Origin: Fusobacteriales bacterium
GTDB taxonomy: Bacteria; Fusobacteriota; Fusobacteriia; Fusobacteriales; Fusobacteriaceae
Direction of reading: 5' to 3'
DNA length: 51,581 nt
Assembly (NCBI GenBank): GCA_020063625.1
Contig: JAICDD010000017.1
Coordinates: forward strand, 1-51,581
In this document: one piece after another, positions 9,536 to 17,600 of the stretch
Numbering within the stretch: position 1 is the stretch's first letter
Layout: the number at the start of each line of letters is the position of its first letter
Program-made: the position numbers and the translations under genes
Notes under the pieces: generated by a model
What the model was told of the DNA's origin: nothing
Databases searched by the model: none
The model's input: the letters and a program-made list of their open reading frames with translations, nothing else

Positions 9536-10423
9536 CTATTTTTTTACTTTATTATATGATACAAGTGATATTAATATTATTAACATTCCTATTATTGATA
9601 ATACATTTGGACTTTCATTAGGTAATATTATCCAGCTTAAAAATGCTCCTGAAAGTGGTATTAAAAATTTCCACATATTAAGCTCTGATACTTTTATATC
9701 TTTTGATTTTAATAATTTAAACCATATTGAAATTGCTGCTGCTGATAAAAATGCGAGCCATAATAAGCTAAAATAAAATGGAAGTGGAAAATTAAAATAA
9801 ATTTTCCCTTCAAATATTCTACCTAATATTAATAAAAATATTCCTCCTATTATCATTTGTAATGAAGATAATACTATTGGATTTATTGCTACTTTATTTT
9901 TAGATATTTTTATATTCACTATTCCACCAAGTGTTGAATTTGTTAAAAGTAATAATATCCCTAATATTGATTTTAATCCATTTATACTAAATGGTTTAGT
10001 AGATAAACTAATTAGTACAATACCAAACATACCACTAATAAGTGCTAAAAATTTTACCTTACTCATTTTATCATTCTCTAATAAAAAATGTGATAAAATA
10101 GCTGTAATTAATGGTGATGCTCCTATAATTATAGCAGCTATTGCACCATCTACATATTTCATAGCACTATAAAATATAGCATATCCTATACCTGTTTGAG
10201 CCAAGCTTATAAATAATATAAATTTAAAATTATCTTTTAGTATAGAAAATAATTTTTCTTTATATATTAATGGTAATAATAAAATTCCTGCTAAAGTAAA
10301 TCTAAGTCCTGCAAAATTAAATGGTGATGAATAGTATGTATATCCTATCTTAATACCTACAAATGCTGTTGACCATAAAAAACATGCAAATATTGCTAGT
10401 AATCTGTTATTAATTTTATTCAT
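9536..10423 (-). CDS. EamA-family (DMT superfamily) membrane transporter
   Basis: This 295-residue, very hydrophobic protein shows the ten-helix pattern of two EamA repeats (about 5-135 and 150-290). It has the typical N-terminal LLAIFACFLWSTAFVGIKIG and the ISLAQTGIGYAIFY stretch. Such proteins export amino acids or other small metabolites, but the substrate cannot be inferred. It is transcribed in the same direction as the upstream aro operon, but the strong terminator at 10462-10494 lies between them. A TATAAT occurs just after that terminator and may give it its own promoter. Confidence 0.85.
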   Translation of the reverse strand: MNKINNRLLAIFACFLWSTAFVGIKIGYTYYSSPFNFAGLRFTLAGILLLPLIYKEKLFSILKDNFKFILFISLAQTGIGYAIFYSAMKYVDGAIAAIIIGASPLITAILSHFLLENDKMSKVKFLALISGMFGIVLISLSTKPFSINGLKSILGILLLLTNSTLGGIVNIKISKNKVAINPIVLSSLQMIIGGIFLLILGRIFEGKIYFNFPLPFYFSLLWLAFLSAAAISIWFKLLKSKDIKVSELNMWKFLIPLSGAFLSWIILPNESPNVLSIIGMLIILISLVSYNKVKK

Positions 10424-10461
10424 TATCTAGTACCTTTCTTTTTTCATATATTATATCATAT

Positions 10462-10494
10462 AAAAAAAAAGTAATCTAGAGTTATCTAGATTAC
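10462..10494 (-). terminator. Intrinsic terminator of the aro operon, overlapping the last codons
   Basis: GTAATCTAGA and TCTAGATTAC form a perfect 10-bp stem with a 4-base loop. On the minus strand it is followed by nine T. The TAG stop of the aroE/aroK gene lies inside the stem. Confidence 0.9.
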
Positions 10495-11802
10495 AATATT
10501 TTTTATAATATTTTCTAATACATTATTAAAATCAGTATTATTTTTTACTACTACATCAGCAGCTTTATTATATAGTTCATATCTTTCATTATAAAGTATT
10601 TTTAAATATTCTACATTATCTTTTAATAATGGTCTATGTTCTACATCTATATTACTTATTAAATTTTCTAAAGGTCTATCAATAAAAATAACTATTCCAT
10701 TTTCTTTTAATGCTTCAATATTTTTATTATTTTTAATAATTCCACCACCTGTAGATATCAGTAAATTATTCTCTTTAGAAAATTTTTGTACTATTTCACT
10801 CTCTATTTCTCTAAATCTTTTTTCTCCATATTTTTCAAAAATTTGAGAAATACTCATATTCGTACTTTTTTCTATTTCATCATCCAAATCTATAAAAGTT
10901 TTATTTAGTTTCTCTGCAATTTTTTCTCCAAAAGTTGTTTTTCCAGAACCAGGCATACCTATAAATACTATATTACTTTTATAAAGTTGAATTTTTAATT
11001 TAAAATATATTTTTTCTATTATCTCGATTAAATTTCCTTCAACATTTCCCCATAATTCTTCTGCTTTTACAGCTTGAGCTACAAGCATAAACAGTCCATT
11101 TACATATTTTATATTTTTATCTTTTGCATATTTTAATAATTTTGTAATTTCAGGATTATATACAATATCTACTACCGCTTCAAATTTTTCTATTATATCT
11201 TCTTTTATAGGTGCATTCTCTACTTTAGGATACATTCCTATTGGTGTACAATTTATTAAAATATTATTATTTTTATTTATATTATCTAGTTCAGAATATT
11301 CTAAATAATTAATATTTTTAAAAGTATTTTTAAATTTTTCTTCTGCTTGATTTTTATCTCTACTAACTATATGTGCCTTTCCCCCAAGGTCTAATATACA
11401 TTTTAATATTGCTCTAGCAGAACCTCCACTTCCTAAAATATACACATCTTTATTTTTACAATCAATACTATTATATTCTAGTGTAAGTTTAAAACCATAA
11501 TAATCTGTATTATCCCCAATAAGCTTATTATTTTTTAAATACACTGTATTGACAGCGCCAATAGCTTTTGCATTTTCACTTATATCATCTAAATATTTTA
11601 TAAACTCTGTTTTATATGGAATAGTTATATTTACACCATATAAATTTTTATTTCTTATTTTTTTTTCTATTTCTTTAAGATTTTCTTTTTCTATCTCAAT
11701 TAATTCATATGAATAATTAAGATTTTCTATTTTATAACATTCTTCATGTATAATTTTTGAATAACTATGCCCAAGCTTTTCTCCTAACAATCCATATGAC
11801 AT
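10486..11802 (-). CDS. aroE-aroK: Fused shikimate dehydrogenase (AroE) - shikimate kinase (AroK)
   Basis: This 438-residue protein joins two consecutive shikimate-pathway steps: reduction of 3-dehydroshikimate to shikimate, and its phosphorylation. Residues 1-270 are AroE, with the substrate motif NITIPYKTEF and the dinucleotide-binding ILGSGGSARAIL. Residues from about 275 are AroK, with Walker A GMPGSGKTT, the IDLDDEIE segment and the GGG motif of STGGGII. There is no gap or internal start suggesting two separate genes. The gene is last in the aro operon, 9 bases after pheA. The fusion should channel shikimate (inference). Confidence 0.95.
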   Translation of the reverse strand: MSYGLLGEKLGHSYSKIIHEECYKIENLNYSYELIEIEKENLKEIEKKIRNKNLYGVNITIPYKTEFIKYLDDISENAKAIGAVNTVYLKNNKLIGDNTDYYGFKLTLEYNSIDCKNKDVYILGSGGSARAILKCILDLGGKAHIVSRDKNQAEEKFKNTFKNINYLEYSELDNINKNNNILINCTPIGMYPKVENAPIKEDIIEKFEAVVDIVYNPEITKLLKYAKDKNIKYVNGLFMLVAQAVKAEELWGNVEGNLIEIIEKIYFKLKIQLYKSNIVFIGMPGSGKTTFGEKIAEKLNKTFIDLDDEIEKSTNMSISQIFEKYGEKRFREIESEIVQKFSKENNLLISTGGGIIKNNKNIEALKENGIVIFIDRPLENLISNIDVEHRPLLKDNVEYLKILYNERYELYNKAADVVVKNNTDFNNVLENIIKNIVI

Positions 11803-11811
11803 AATTTCCCC

Positions 11812-12930
11812 CTATAAAATATTATCATCTTTTTTATAATTTCCTAAAAACTTAAAATATCCACTCTCTTTTTCAAAATATTCCAAAGTATCTTGTACAT
11901 TTTCATCTTCTATATTACCTTCAAAATCAATATAGAAGAAATATTCCCATGGTCTATCTTGAATAGGTCTTGATTTTATACTTACCATATTTAGATTATT
12001 ATCAGCAAATTTTTTAATAAACTTATATAGTCCCCCTGTTTTATGTGGAGTTGATAATACTATACTTATTTTATTATTTTCACTATTTTTTTCAAAATTT
12101 TCTCCAACTATAACAAATCTAGTATAATTATTTTTATTAGAATTTATACTAGGTACTATTATTTCTAGCCCATACTCCTCTTTTGCTCTAAGGCTAGCAA
12201 TAGCTGCTTTTGATTTATCATTTTGTTCTTTTATATATTGTGCACTAAGTGCTGTATTTGGAAATGATACTAATTTTATCTCTTTATGCTCATCTAAGAA
12301 ATCTCTACTTTGTTGAAATCCTTGTGGATGAGAATAAATCTCTTTTATATCTTCTAATTTTGCACCTGGCAATCCAAGTAAATTTTGTTCTATTTTTATA
12401 GCTATTTCTCCTACTATATATAAGCCATATTTTCTAATAAGGTCATATGTATCTGTAATTTCTCCAGTAGAAGAATTATCTATTGGAACTATTCCATATT
12501 CTATCTCTCTTTTGTTAATTGCTTTAAATACTTCTTCAAAACTAGGATATTTTTTTATCTCTTCATAATTTTTAAAATATTTTAACAAAGCTTCATGACT
12601 AAAAGAACCTTCACTTCCTTGAAATCCAATAATTTTAGCTTCTTTTACATTTAGATTATTTTTAGAACCTATAACTCTTTTTTGTATATCTTTACTAAGC
12701 TCCATTATGTTTATAAATGTTTTTTTCACTTCATTTACAAACTCTTTATTTTCTATATATTTAAGGTTTTTTTCTATAACCTCTTTTTCTCTTGCTTCAT
12801 TATATATAGGAATATTATTTTTTTCTTTATATTTAGCTACACCTATTGCTATTTCATATCTTCTTTCAATAAGTTCTACTATTTTTCTATCTATTTCATC
12901 TATTTCATTACGAAGTTTATTTAAATCCAT
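11812..12930 (-). CDS. pheA: Chorismate mutase / prephenate dehydratase (P-protein)
   Basis: This 372-residue bifunctional enzyme converts chorismate to prephenate and then to phenylpyruvate. An AroQ-type chorismate mutase covers about residues 1-85 (LRNEIDEIDRKIVELIERR). Prephenate dehydratase covers about 98-275, with GSEGSFSHEAL, PIDNSSTGEI and the YTRFVIV motif. A C-terminal ACT domain (about 283-365) allows feedback by phenylalanine. It has KSRP in place of the more common ESRP and GGLYKF at the other ligand motif. The start overlaps the end of aroC by 14 bases, which indicates translational coupling. Confidence 0.95.
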   Translation of the reverse strand: MDLNKLRNEIDEIDRKIVELIERRYEIAIGVAKYKEKNNIPIYNEAREKEVIEKNLKYIENKEFVNEVKKTFINIMELSKDIQKRVIGSKNNLNVKEAKIIGFQGSEGSFSHEALLKYFKNYEEIKKYPSFEEVFKAINKREIEYGIVPIDNSSTGEITDTYDLIRKYGLYIVGEIAIKIEQNLLGLPGAKLEDIKEIYSHPQGFQQSRDFLDEHKEIKLVSFPNTALSAQYIKEQNDKSKAAIASLRAKEEYGLEIIVPSINSNKNNYTRFVIVGENFEKNSENNKISIVLSTPHKTGGLYKFIKKFADNNLNMVSIKSRPIQDRPWEYFFYIDFEGNIEDENVQDTLEYFEKESGYFKFLGNYKKDDNIL

Positions 12931-14020
12931 TATATCTCCTACTTTCTATTAACATATCTAGAATTGTAAGAGCTGCTGCTGATTCTAATATTACTACTGC
13001 TCTAGGAACTATACATGGGTCATGTCTTCCTGTTATAGCAAACTCTTCTTCTTTCTTAGTTTCTATATTTATACTTTTTTGAGGTTTTGATATAGAAGCT
13101 GTTGGTTTTAATGCTGTTTTAAATATTATTGGCATACCATTAGATATCCCTCCAAGTATTCCAGCATTATTATTTGTTTTAGTTTTTACATTACCTTCTT
13201 CATCATAATAATATTCATCATTTGCTTCAGAACCTCTAAGTCTAGTAATACCAAATCCTTTACCAAATTCAATACCTTTTACTGCAGGTACTGAAAATAT
13301 CATACTAGCTAGTCTACTTTCTATTGATTCAAAAAATGGTTCTCCCACTCCAGCAGGTAGATTTATTATTGCTGTTTCTACTATTCCTCCTACTGAATCC
13401 AACTCTTCTCTTGCATTAAGTATTTCATCTCTCATTTTATCTGCTATTTCTTTATTTAATACACAAAGTTGTTCTTTTGCTAGTTCACTAAATATATTTT
13501 TATTTAAATCTTTTTCTTCAAAATCTCTATCTTCTATATTTGCTATACTTTTTATATGTGAACCAATATATATATTTTCTTTTGCAAGAATTTGTTTTGC
13601 AATAGCCCCTGCTACTACAAAAGGAGTTGTAATTCTAGCTGAGAAATGTCCTCCACCTCTATAATCATTAAATCCTTTATATTTTACATTTCCAGTATAA
13701 TCAGCATGTCCTGGCCTCATCCAATTTTTTAATTTTGAATAATCTTTTGATTTTTGATCTTTATTTTTAATTACAAGAGATAATGGTCCTCCTGTAGTAT
13801 GATAATCAAAATATCCACTAAGTATTTCTATTGCATCAGGTTCTTTTCTAGCTGTCATAAGCATATTTTTACCTGTTGCTCTTCTTTCTAATTCATCTCT
13901 TACAAACTCCATATCTATATGAAGCCCTGGAGGAAGTCCATCTATTACTATTCCTACTCCAGGCCCATGAGACTCTCCAAATATAGTTAATTTTATATTT
14001 TTACCCCAATTCGCACTCAT
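12917..14020 (-). CDS. aroC: Chorismate synthase
   Basis: This 367-residue enzyme makes chorismate from EPSP using reduced FMN. The N-terminal GESHGPGVGIVIDGLPPG, the GGGHFSARIT block and the C-terminal RHDPCIVPRA motif are all hallmarks of AroC. The length is normal for the family. The coding sequence overlaps aroA by 20 bases and pheA by 14, so it sits in the tightly packed middle of the operon. Confidence 0.97.
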   Translation of the reverse strand: MSANWGKNIKLTIFGESHGPGVGIVIDGLPPGLHIDMEFVRDELERRATGKNMLMTARKEPDAIEILSGYFDYHTTGGPLSLVIKNKDQKSKDYSKLKNWMRPGHADYTGNVKYKGFNDYRGGGHFSARITTPFVVAGAIAKQILAKENIYIGSHIKSIANIEDRDFEEKDLNKNIFSELAKEQLCVLNKEIADKMRDEILNAREELDSVGGIVETAIINLPAGVGEPFFESIESRLASMIFSVPAVKGIEFGKGFGITRLRGSEANDEYYYDEEGNVKTKTNNNAGILGGISNGMPIIFKTALKPTASISKPQKSINIETKKEEEFAITGRHDPCIVPRAVVILESAAALTILDMLIESRRYNGFK

Positions 14021-15287
14021 TTACATCTCCTCCTATTTTTGCAAACTCTTTCCAAAAGCTAGGATATGATTTTCTTATACACTCACTATTATTTATCTCT
14101 AATTCTCCATCCATTCTAAGTGATGATATAGCTAGAGACATTGCTATTCTATGGTCATTCCAGCTATCTGTTTTATTTCCTTTAAGTCTATCTACTCCTA
14201 ATATTTTTATAGAGTCTCCCACTTCTTCTATATTTGCACCAACTTTTTTTAATTCTGATACTGATGCAGTTATTCTATCGCACTCTTTTATCCTTAGTCT
14301 TTCAGCATTAACTATATTTGTTTCACCTTCTGATACACTTCCAAGTACTGATAAAATAGGTCCAATATCAGGACATTGTGATACATCTATCTCTATTCCT
14401 TTAGTTTTAGAAGGATATACTACAATTTCTTCTTCTTTTATATCTAATTTTCCACCCATATTTTGAGCAATATCTAATATAGCTTTATCTCCTTGAAGTG
14501 AATTAATATTCATTCCTTTTAATGTAATTGAATTTTTACCAATTAATCCAGCTACTACCCAAAATGCTGCCTGTGAGAAATCTCCTTCTACTCTATAATC
14601 TTGTGCAACATATTTTTGATTTCCTTTTATGATAAATTCTTGATAATCTTTATTTTCTACTGTTATTCCAAATCTATTTAACATATCAAGAGTTAAATCT
14701 ACATATGCTTTTGATTCAAGATTCCCCTCTATTTTAATAATAGAATCTCCATCAAGTAAAGGTGCTGTAAACATAAGTCCGCTTATAAATTGTGAACTAA
14801 TATTTCCAGGTATTACAAATGTATCTGGTTTTAATACTCCCTCTACTAAAAGTGGTAATTTATTATTATCTGTTTCATATTTTATTCCTTGTTTTTCAAA
14901 TATTTTATAATAAACGTCAAGTGGTCTTGTAACTAACTTTCCTTTTCCTAAAAATCTAGCCTTATTATATCTAGCAAGAGCTAATGGTATAAGAAATCTA
15001 ATTGTTGACCCTGACTCATTACAATTTAAGTCTATATCTGTTATATTTATATTATCTGTACCATCTATTATTAAAGTACTTCTATCTTTTTCAATTTTAG
15101 CACCCATTTTTGTCATTATTTCTATTGTAGAGTTTATATCAACAGAATAATCTATATTTGTAATTATACTTCTTCCTTTTGCAAGTGAAGCACATATAAT
15201 AGCTCTATGTGCATAACTTTTTGAAGGTGGTATTACTATTTCCCCTTTTATATTATTTTTTTCTGGATTTATTATTACTTTCTTCAT
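14001..15287 (-). CDS. aroA: EPSP synthase (3-phosphoshikimate 1-carboxyvinyltransferase)
   Basis: This 428-residue enzyme condenses shikimate 3-phosphate with PEP. It has PPSKSYAHRAIICASLA at the N-terminus, ESGSTIRFLIPLA where the classical family has a G(N/S)xGT-R loop, RLRIKECDRI, and the C-terminal WNDHRIAMS. It resembles the non-class-I branch of EPSP synthases (inference from these loops). A GGAGG site precedes the start. The gene follows tyrA by 14 bases and overlaps aroC. Confidence 0.96.
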   Translation of the reverse strand: MKKVIINPEKNNIKGEIVIPPSKSYAHRAIICASLAKGRSIITNIDYSVDINSTIEIMTKMGAKIEKDRSTLIIDGTDNINITDIDLNCNESGSTIRFLIPLALARYNKARFLGKGKLVTRPLDVYYKIFEKQGIKYETDNNKLPLLVEGVLKPDTFVIPGNISSQFISGLMFTAPLLDGDSIIKIEGNLESKAYVDLTLDMLNRFGITVENKDYQEFIIKGNQKYVAQDYRVEGDFSQAAFWVVAGLIGKNSITLKGMNINSLQGDKAILDIAQNMGGKLDIKEEEIVVYPSKTKGIEIDVSQCPDIGPILSVLGSVSEGETNIVNAERLRIKECDRITASVSELKKVGANIEEVGDSIKILGVDRLKGNKTDSWNDHRIAMSLAISSLRMDGELEINNSECIRKSYPSFWKEFAKIGGDVNECELG

Positions 15288-15301
15288 ATCTAAATATCCT
15301 C

Positions 15302-16150
15302 CTAAAATTTATCTCTTCTATCTGATGATTCTTTAAACTCTTTTATTAAAATCTCTTTATCATCATTTAGTAAACCTTTTTTTATATTTTCTAATCTATC
15401 TATAAAATTGTCTATTCTATATATTAAATTTTCTTTATTTTCTAAAAAAAGTTCACTCCATAATTCGCCATTTATTTTAGCTATTCTAGTAAGGTCTCTA
15501 TAACTATCTCCAATAAATAACTTTGTATTAAATTTTTCATCATCACTATTTACAAGAGATACTGCTATTGCATGAGTTAATTGACTAGTAAAAGCTATAA
15601 TATTATCATGCTCTTTTGCTGTTACTTTTGTTATTCTTAAAAATCCCATATTTTTAGCAAGATTTTCAATTAGTTCTACATTTTCTTTTTTATTATTTTC
15701 TTTTTTTATTATAATAAAATTTGCATTTTTAAAAATATCAGCATCTGCATAATCCATTCCCTGTTTTTCTCTACCTGCCATAGGATGTGTTGATACAAAA
15801 TCAGCTTTTCCTTTTAAAATGTTATCTATTTTTTCTATATAATCACATTTTACTCCAGCTATATCTGTAATTATAGCGTCATTTTGAAAATACTCTTTAT
15901 TTTCTTCTATAAATTTAACTAAAAGCTTTGGATATAGACAGATAATTATTAATTTAGAATCTTTTAATGGCTCCTTTGCACTTGTAAATCCCTCATCAAT
16001 TAATCCTCTATTTTTTGCTTTTAATAAAGTAGTTTCATCTATATCTATTGCATATATTTTCCCTTTATGAAATTTTTTTAATGCCATAGCATATGACGCA
16101 CCCATAAGTCCAAAACCTACAATAGTAATATTAAATCCATCTTCTATCAT
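15302..16150 (-). CDS. tyrA: Prephenate dehydrogenase
   Basis: This 282-residue protein has the Rossmann start GFGLMGASYAMALKK, the STHPMAGREKQG catalytic block and the AFTSQLTHAIAVSL segment of prephenate dehydrogenases. It converts prephenate to 4-hydroxyphenylpyruvate with NAD(P). It is the short form without chorismate mutase or ACT domains. It lies 16 bases after aroF and is the second gene of the operon. Confidence 0.93.
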   Translation of the reverse strand: MIEDGFNITIVGFGLMGASYAMALKKFHKGKIYAIDIDETTLLKAKNRGLIDEGFTSAKEPLKDSKLIIICLYPKLLVKFIEENKEYFQNDAIITDIAGVKCDYIEKIDNILKGKADFVSTHPMAGREKQGMDYADADIFKNANFIIIKKENNKKENVELIENLAKNMGFLRITKVTAKEHDNIIAFTSQLTHAIAVSLVNSDDEKFNTKLFIGDSYRDLTRIAKINGELWSELFLENKENLIYRIDNFIDRLENIKKGLLNDDKEILIKEFKESSDRRDKF

Positions 16151-16166
16151 TAATTTTCACCTGCTT

Positions 16167-17180
16167 TTATAATTTTCTACCTACTATATTTGTAAATTTT
16201 CTAAGTTCTTTTACTAATTTATCAAATTTTTCTGGTTTTAATGATTGTGGTCCATCTGATAATGCTTTTTCTGGACAATTATGAACCTCTACCATAAGTC
16301 CATCTGCTCCTACTGCTACTGCTGCTTTTGAAAGTGATTCTACCATCCACCATTTTCCTGTAGCATGACTTGGGTCTATAATTATAGGTAAATGTGTTAA
16401 TTCTTTTATTGCTGGCACCACACTTAAATCAAGAGTGTTTCTAGTATATGTTTCAAATGTTCTGATTCCTCTTTCACATAAAATTACTTTATTATTTCCA
16501 CCAGCCATTATATATTCTGCTGACATAATAAACTCTTCTATTGTCGCTGACATTCCTCTTTTAAGTAAAATCGGCTTATCGATTTTACCAAGCTCTTTTA
16601 ATAATGCAAAATTTTGCATATTTCTTGCCCCTACTTGGATTATATCTACTTTATCTAAAAATAGAGGAATTTGGTCTATTGCCATAAGTTCTGATACTAT
16701 TGGAAGTCCTGTCTCTTTTTTAGCTATATTTAATAACTCTAATCCTTCGGCTTCTAAACCTTGGAAACTATATGGTGATGTTCTAGGTTTAAATGCTCCC
16801 CCTCTTAATATTTGTCCTCCTGAAGCTTTTATAGCTCTAGCCACTTCTGTTATTTGTTCTGGAGTTTCTACAGAACAAGGCCCTGCCATAATAACAAAAT
16901 CTTCTCCACCTATTTTTATTCCATTAACATCAATTATTGTATTTTCAGGATGTGATTTTCTATTTGCTTTTTTATAAGGTTCTTGTATTCTAGTTACTCT
17001 ATCTACATATTTCATTTCTGCAAATTCTTCTTCACTTACTTTACTTGTATCTCCAATAAGTGCTATTACTATTATATTTTGACCTACTATTTTACTTGTT
17101 TTTAATCCTTTTGATTCTGCTTTTTCAATTACATTTAAAATATCTTTTTCTGTTGCTTCTATTCCCATTTGAATTATCAT
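16167..17180 (-). CDS. aroF: DAHP synthase, type I-beta, with N-terminal regulatory domain
   Basis: This 337-residue enzyme starts the shikimate pathway from PEP and erythrose 4-phosphate. The barrel from about residue 80 contains MAGPCSVE, the RGGAFKPRTSPYSFQG block, LLKRGM and DPSHATGK. Residues 1-70 form a ferredoxin/ACT-like domain like that of the Thermotoga maritima enzyme, where it mediates feedback by Tyr and Phe (family knowledge). A strong GAGGAGG site precedes the start. It is the first gene of the operon and follows a leader of about 310 nt. Confidence 0.95.
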   Translation of the reverse strand: MIIQMGIEATEKDILNVIEKAESKGLKTSKIVGQNIIVIALIGDTSKVSEEEFAEMKYVDRVTRIQEPYKKANRKSHPENTIIDVNGIKIGGEDFVIMAGPCSVETPEQITEVARAIKASGGQILRGGAFKPRTSPYSFQGLEAEGLELLNIAKKETGLPIVSELMAIDQIPLFLDKVDIIQVGARNMQNFALLKELGKIDKPILLKRGMSATIEEFIMSAEYIMAGGNNKVILCERGIRTFETYTRNTLDLSVVPAIKELTHLPIIIDPSHATGKWWMVESLSKAAVAVGADGLMVEVHNCPEKALSDGPQSLKPEKFDKLVKELRKFTNIVGRKL

Positions 17181-17251
17181 AATTATTCCTCCTCGATTAT
17201 TTAAAATTTATCTTAATTAATCTTAACATTTTTTATTATTTTTTTACAACC

Positions 17252-17314
17252 AACAAAAGATTTTATATATTTGTTCGCTTTTGTTTAAAATATTGTATCA
17301 CAAAACTAATACAA
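17252..17314 (-). promoter_or_regulatory. Mutually exclusive stems following the aro leader ORF
   Basis: On the minus strand, TTGTAT (17314-17309) can pair with ATACAA (17298-17293), with the leader TAG stop in the loop. TTTTGT (17305-17300) can pair with ACAAAA (17284-17279). AACAAAAG (17285-17278) can pair with CTTTTGTT (17259-17252). The stems share bases, so they compete. No run of T follows the last one, so it is not an obvious intrinsic terminator. TGATACAAT (17300-17292) also looks like an extended -10 element, so an alternative reading is a second promoter with an inverted-repeat operator. Confidence 0.45.
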
Positions 17315-17422
17315 AGTATATAGTGTGTTTTTAAAAAAATCTTTATTTTGGAAAAAAATTGATGTTTTTTTATTATTTGAAAAATTTAATGAAAGGAATA
17401 AAAAGAGCTCTATTCCTACCAT
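17306..17422 (-). CDS. Candidate Phe/Tyr-rich leader peptide of the aro operon
   Basis: A 38-codon ORF (ATG at 17422, TAG at 17308-17306) lies inside the predicted aro leader transcript. It encodes seven Phe and two Tyr, ending with Phe-Phe, then Tyr and a terminal Tyr before the stop. The last two codons, TTG TAT, form one arm of a hairpin with ATACAA. This fits ribosome-mediated attenuation. Against it: there is no good ribosome-binding site, TTT codons are expected by chance on this T-rich strand, and no classical terminator follows. Confidence 0.35.
   Translation of the reverse strand: MVGIELFLFLSLNFSNNKKTSIFFQNKDFFKNTLYTLY
17394..17417 (-). promoter_or_regulatory. Hairpin within the aro leader
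   Basis: AGGAATA and TATTCCT form a 7-bp stem with a 10-base loop containing GAGCTC. It lies in the 5' half of the leader ORF. On the minus strand it is followed by a T-rich but interrupted stretch, so it is at best a weak terminator. Confidence 0.45.
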
Positions 17423-17450
17423 ACTACCATTCTACATTTACACTCTACAT
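17415..17450 (-). repeat. Short GTAG-containing direct repeats in the aro leader
   Basis: On the minus strand the units GTAGAATG, GTAGTATG and GTAGGAAT follow each other at an 8-base period, preceded by two looser ATGTAGA copies. The spacing does not match TRAP (G/U)AG repeats, which have 2-3 base spacers. The function is unknown; it could be a binding site for an RNA or DNA regulator. Confidence 0.4.
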
Positions 17451-17500
17451 GAATGAAAAGAAAAAATTTTATATTTAAAATTTCTTTTACTGTTTTTATG

Positions 17501-17529
17501 AGTATATAAAAATTTACATAATATGTCAA
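17501..17529 (-). promoter_or_regulatory. Sigma-70 promoter of the aro operon
   Basis: On the minus strand, TTGACA (17529-17524) and TATACT (17506-17501) are separated by exactly 17 bp. Transcription would start near 17494, which gives a leader of about 310 nt before aroF. Confidence 0.8.
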
Positions 17530-17536
17530 GGATAAA

Positions 17537-17563
17537 AAATGCTGAATAATTACTTAGCATTTT
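17537..17563 (-). terminator. Terminator of the fatty acid hydroxylase-like gene
   Basis: AAATGCT(G)A pairs with T(T)AGCATTT over nine positions with one wobble, around the loop ATAATTAC. On the minus strand a T run follows. It lies between the stop of the gene at 17601 and the aro promoter. Confidence 0.75.
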
Positions 17564-17600
17564 ATTTTTGTTCGGTTTTATGGTTATTATTTCGAACAAA

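Larger units (their letters stand above)
17181..17600 (-). other. 420-bp gene-free region: aro operon leader plus terminator of the upstream gene
   Basis: Read on the minus strand, this region holds in order: a terminator (17537-17563), a near-consensus promoter (17501-17529), a set of GTAG-containing repeats (17415-17450), a 38-codon Phe/Tyr-rich ORF (17306-17422) and an internal hairpin (17394-17417). Next come three overlapping potential stems between 17252 and 17314, then an AT-rich stretch and the aroF ribosome site. No T-box specifier or AGGGTGG-type T-box motif was seen. Confidence 0.7.

Noticed and set aside
12682-12952. Two overlapping plus-strand reading frames opposite the start of pheA
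   Set aside because: They are rich in Phe, Tyr and Ile because they are the complement of the Lys/Glu-rich chorismate mutase domain; no ribosome sites and no recognisable product.
17415-17450. TRAP binding site in the aro leader
   Set aside because: The TAG triplets are mostly 5 bases apart, not 2-3, and TRAP is not known from this type of organism.
17181-17500. T-box riboswitch before aroF
   Set aside because: No T-box consensus (AGGGTGG-type bulge) or specifier loop could be found on the minus strand.
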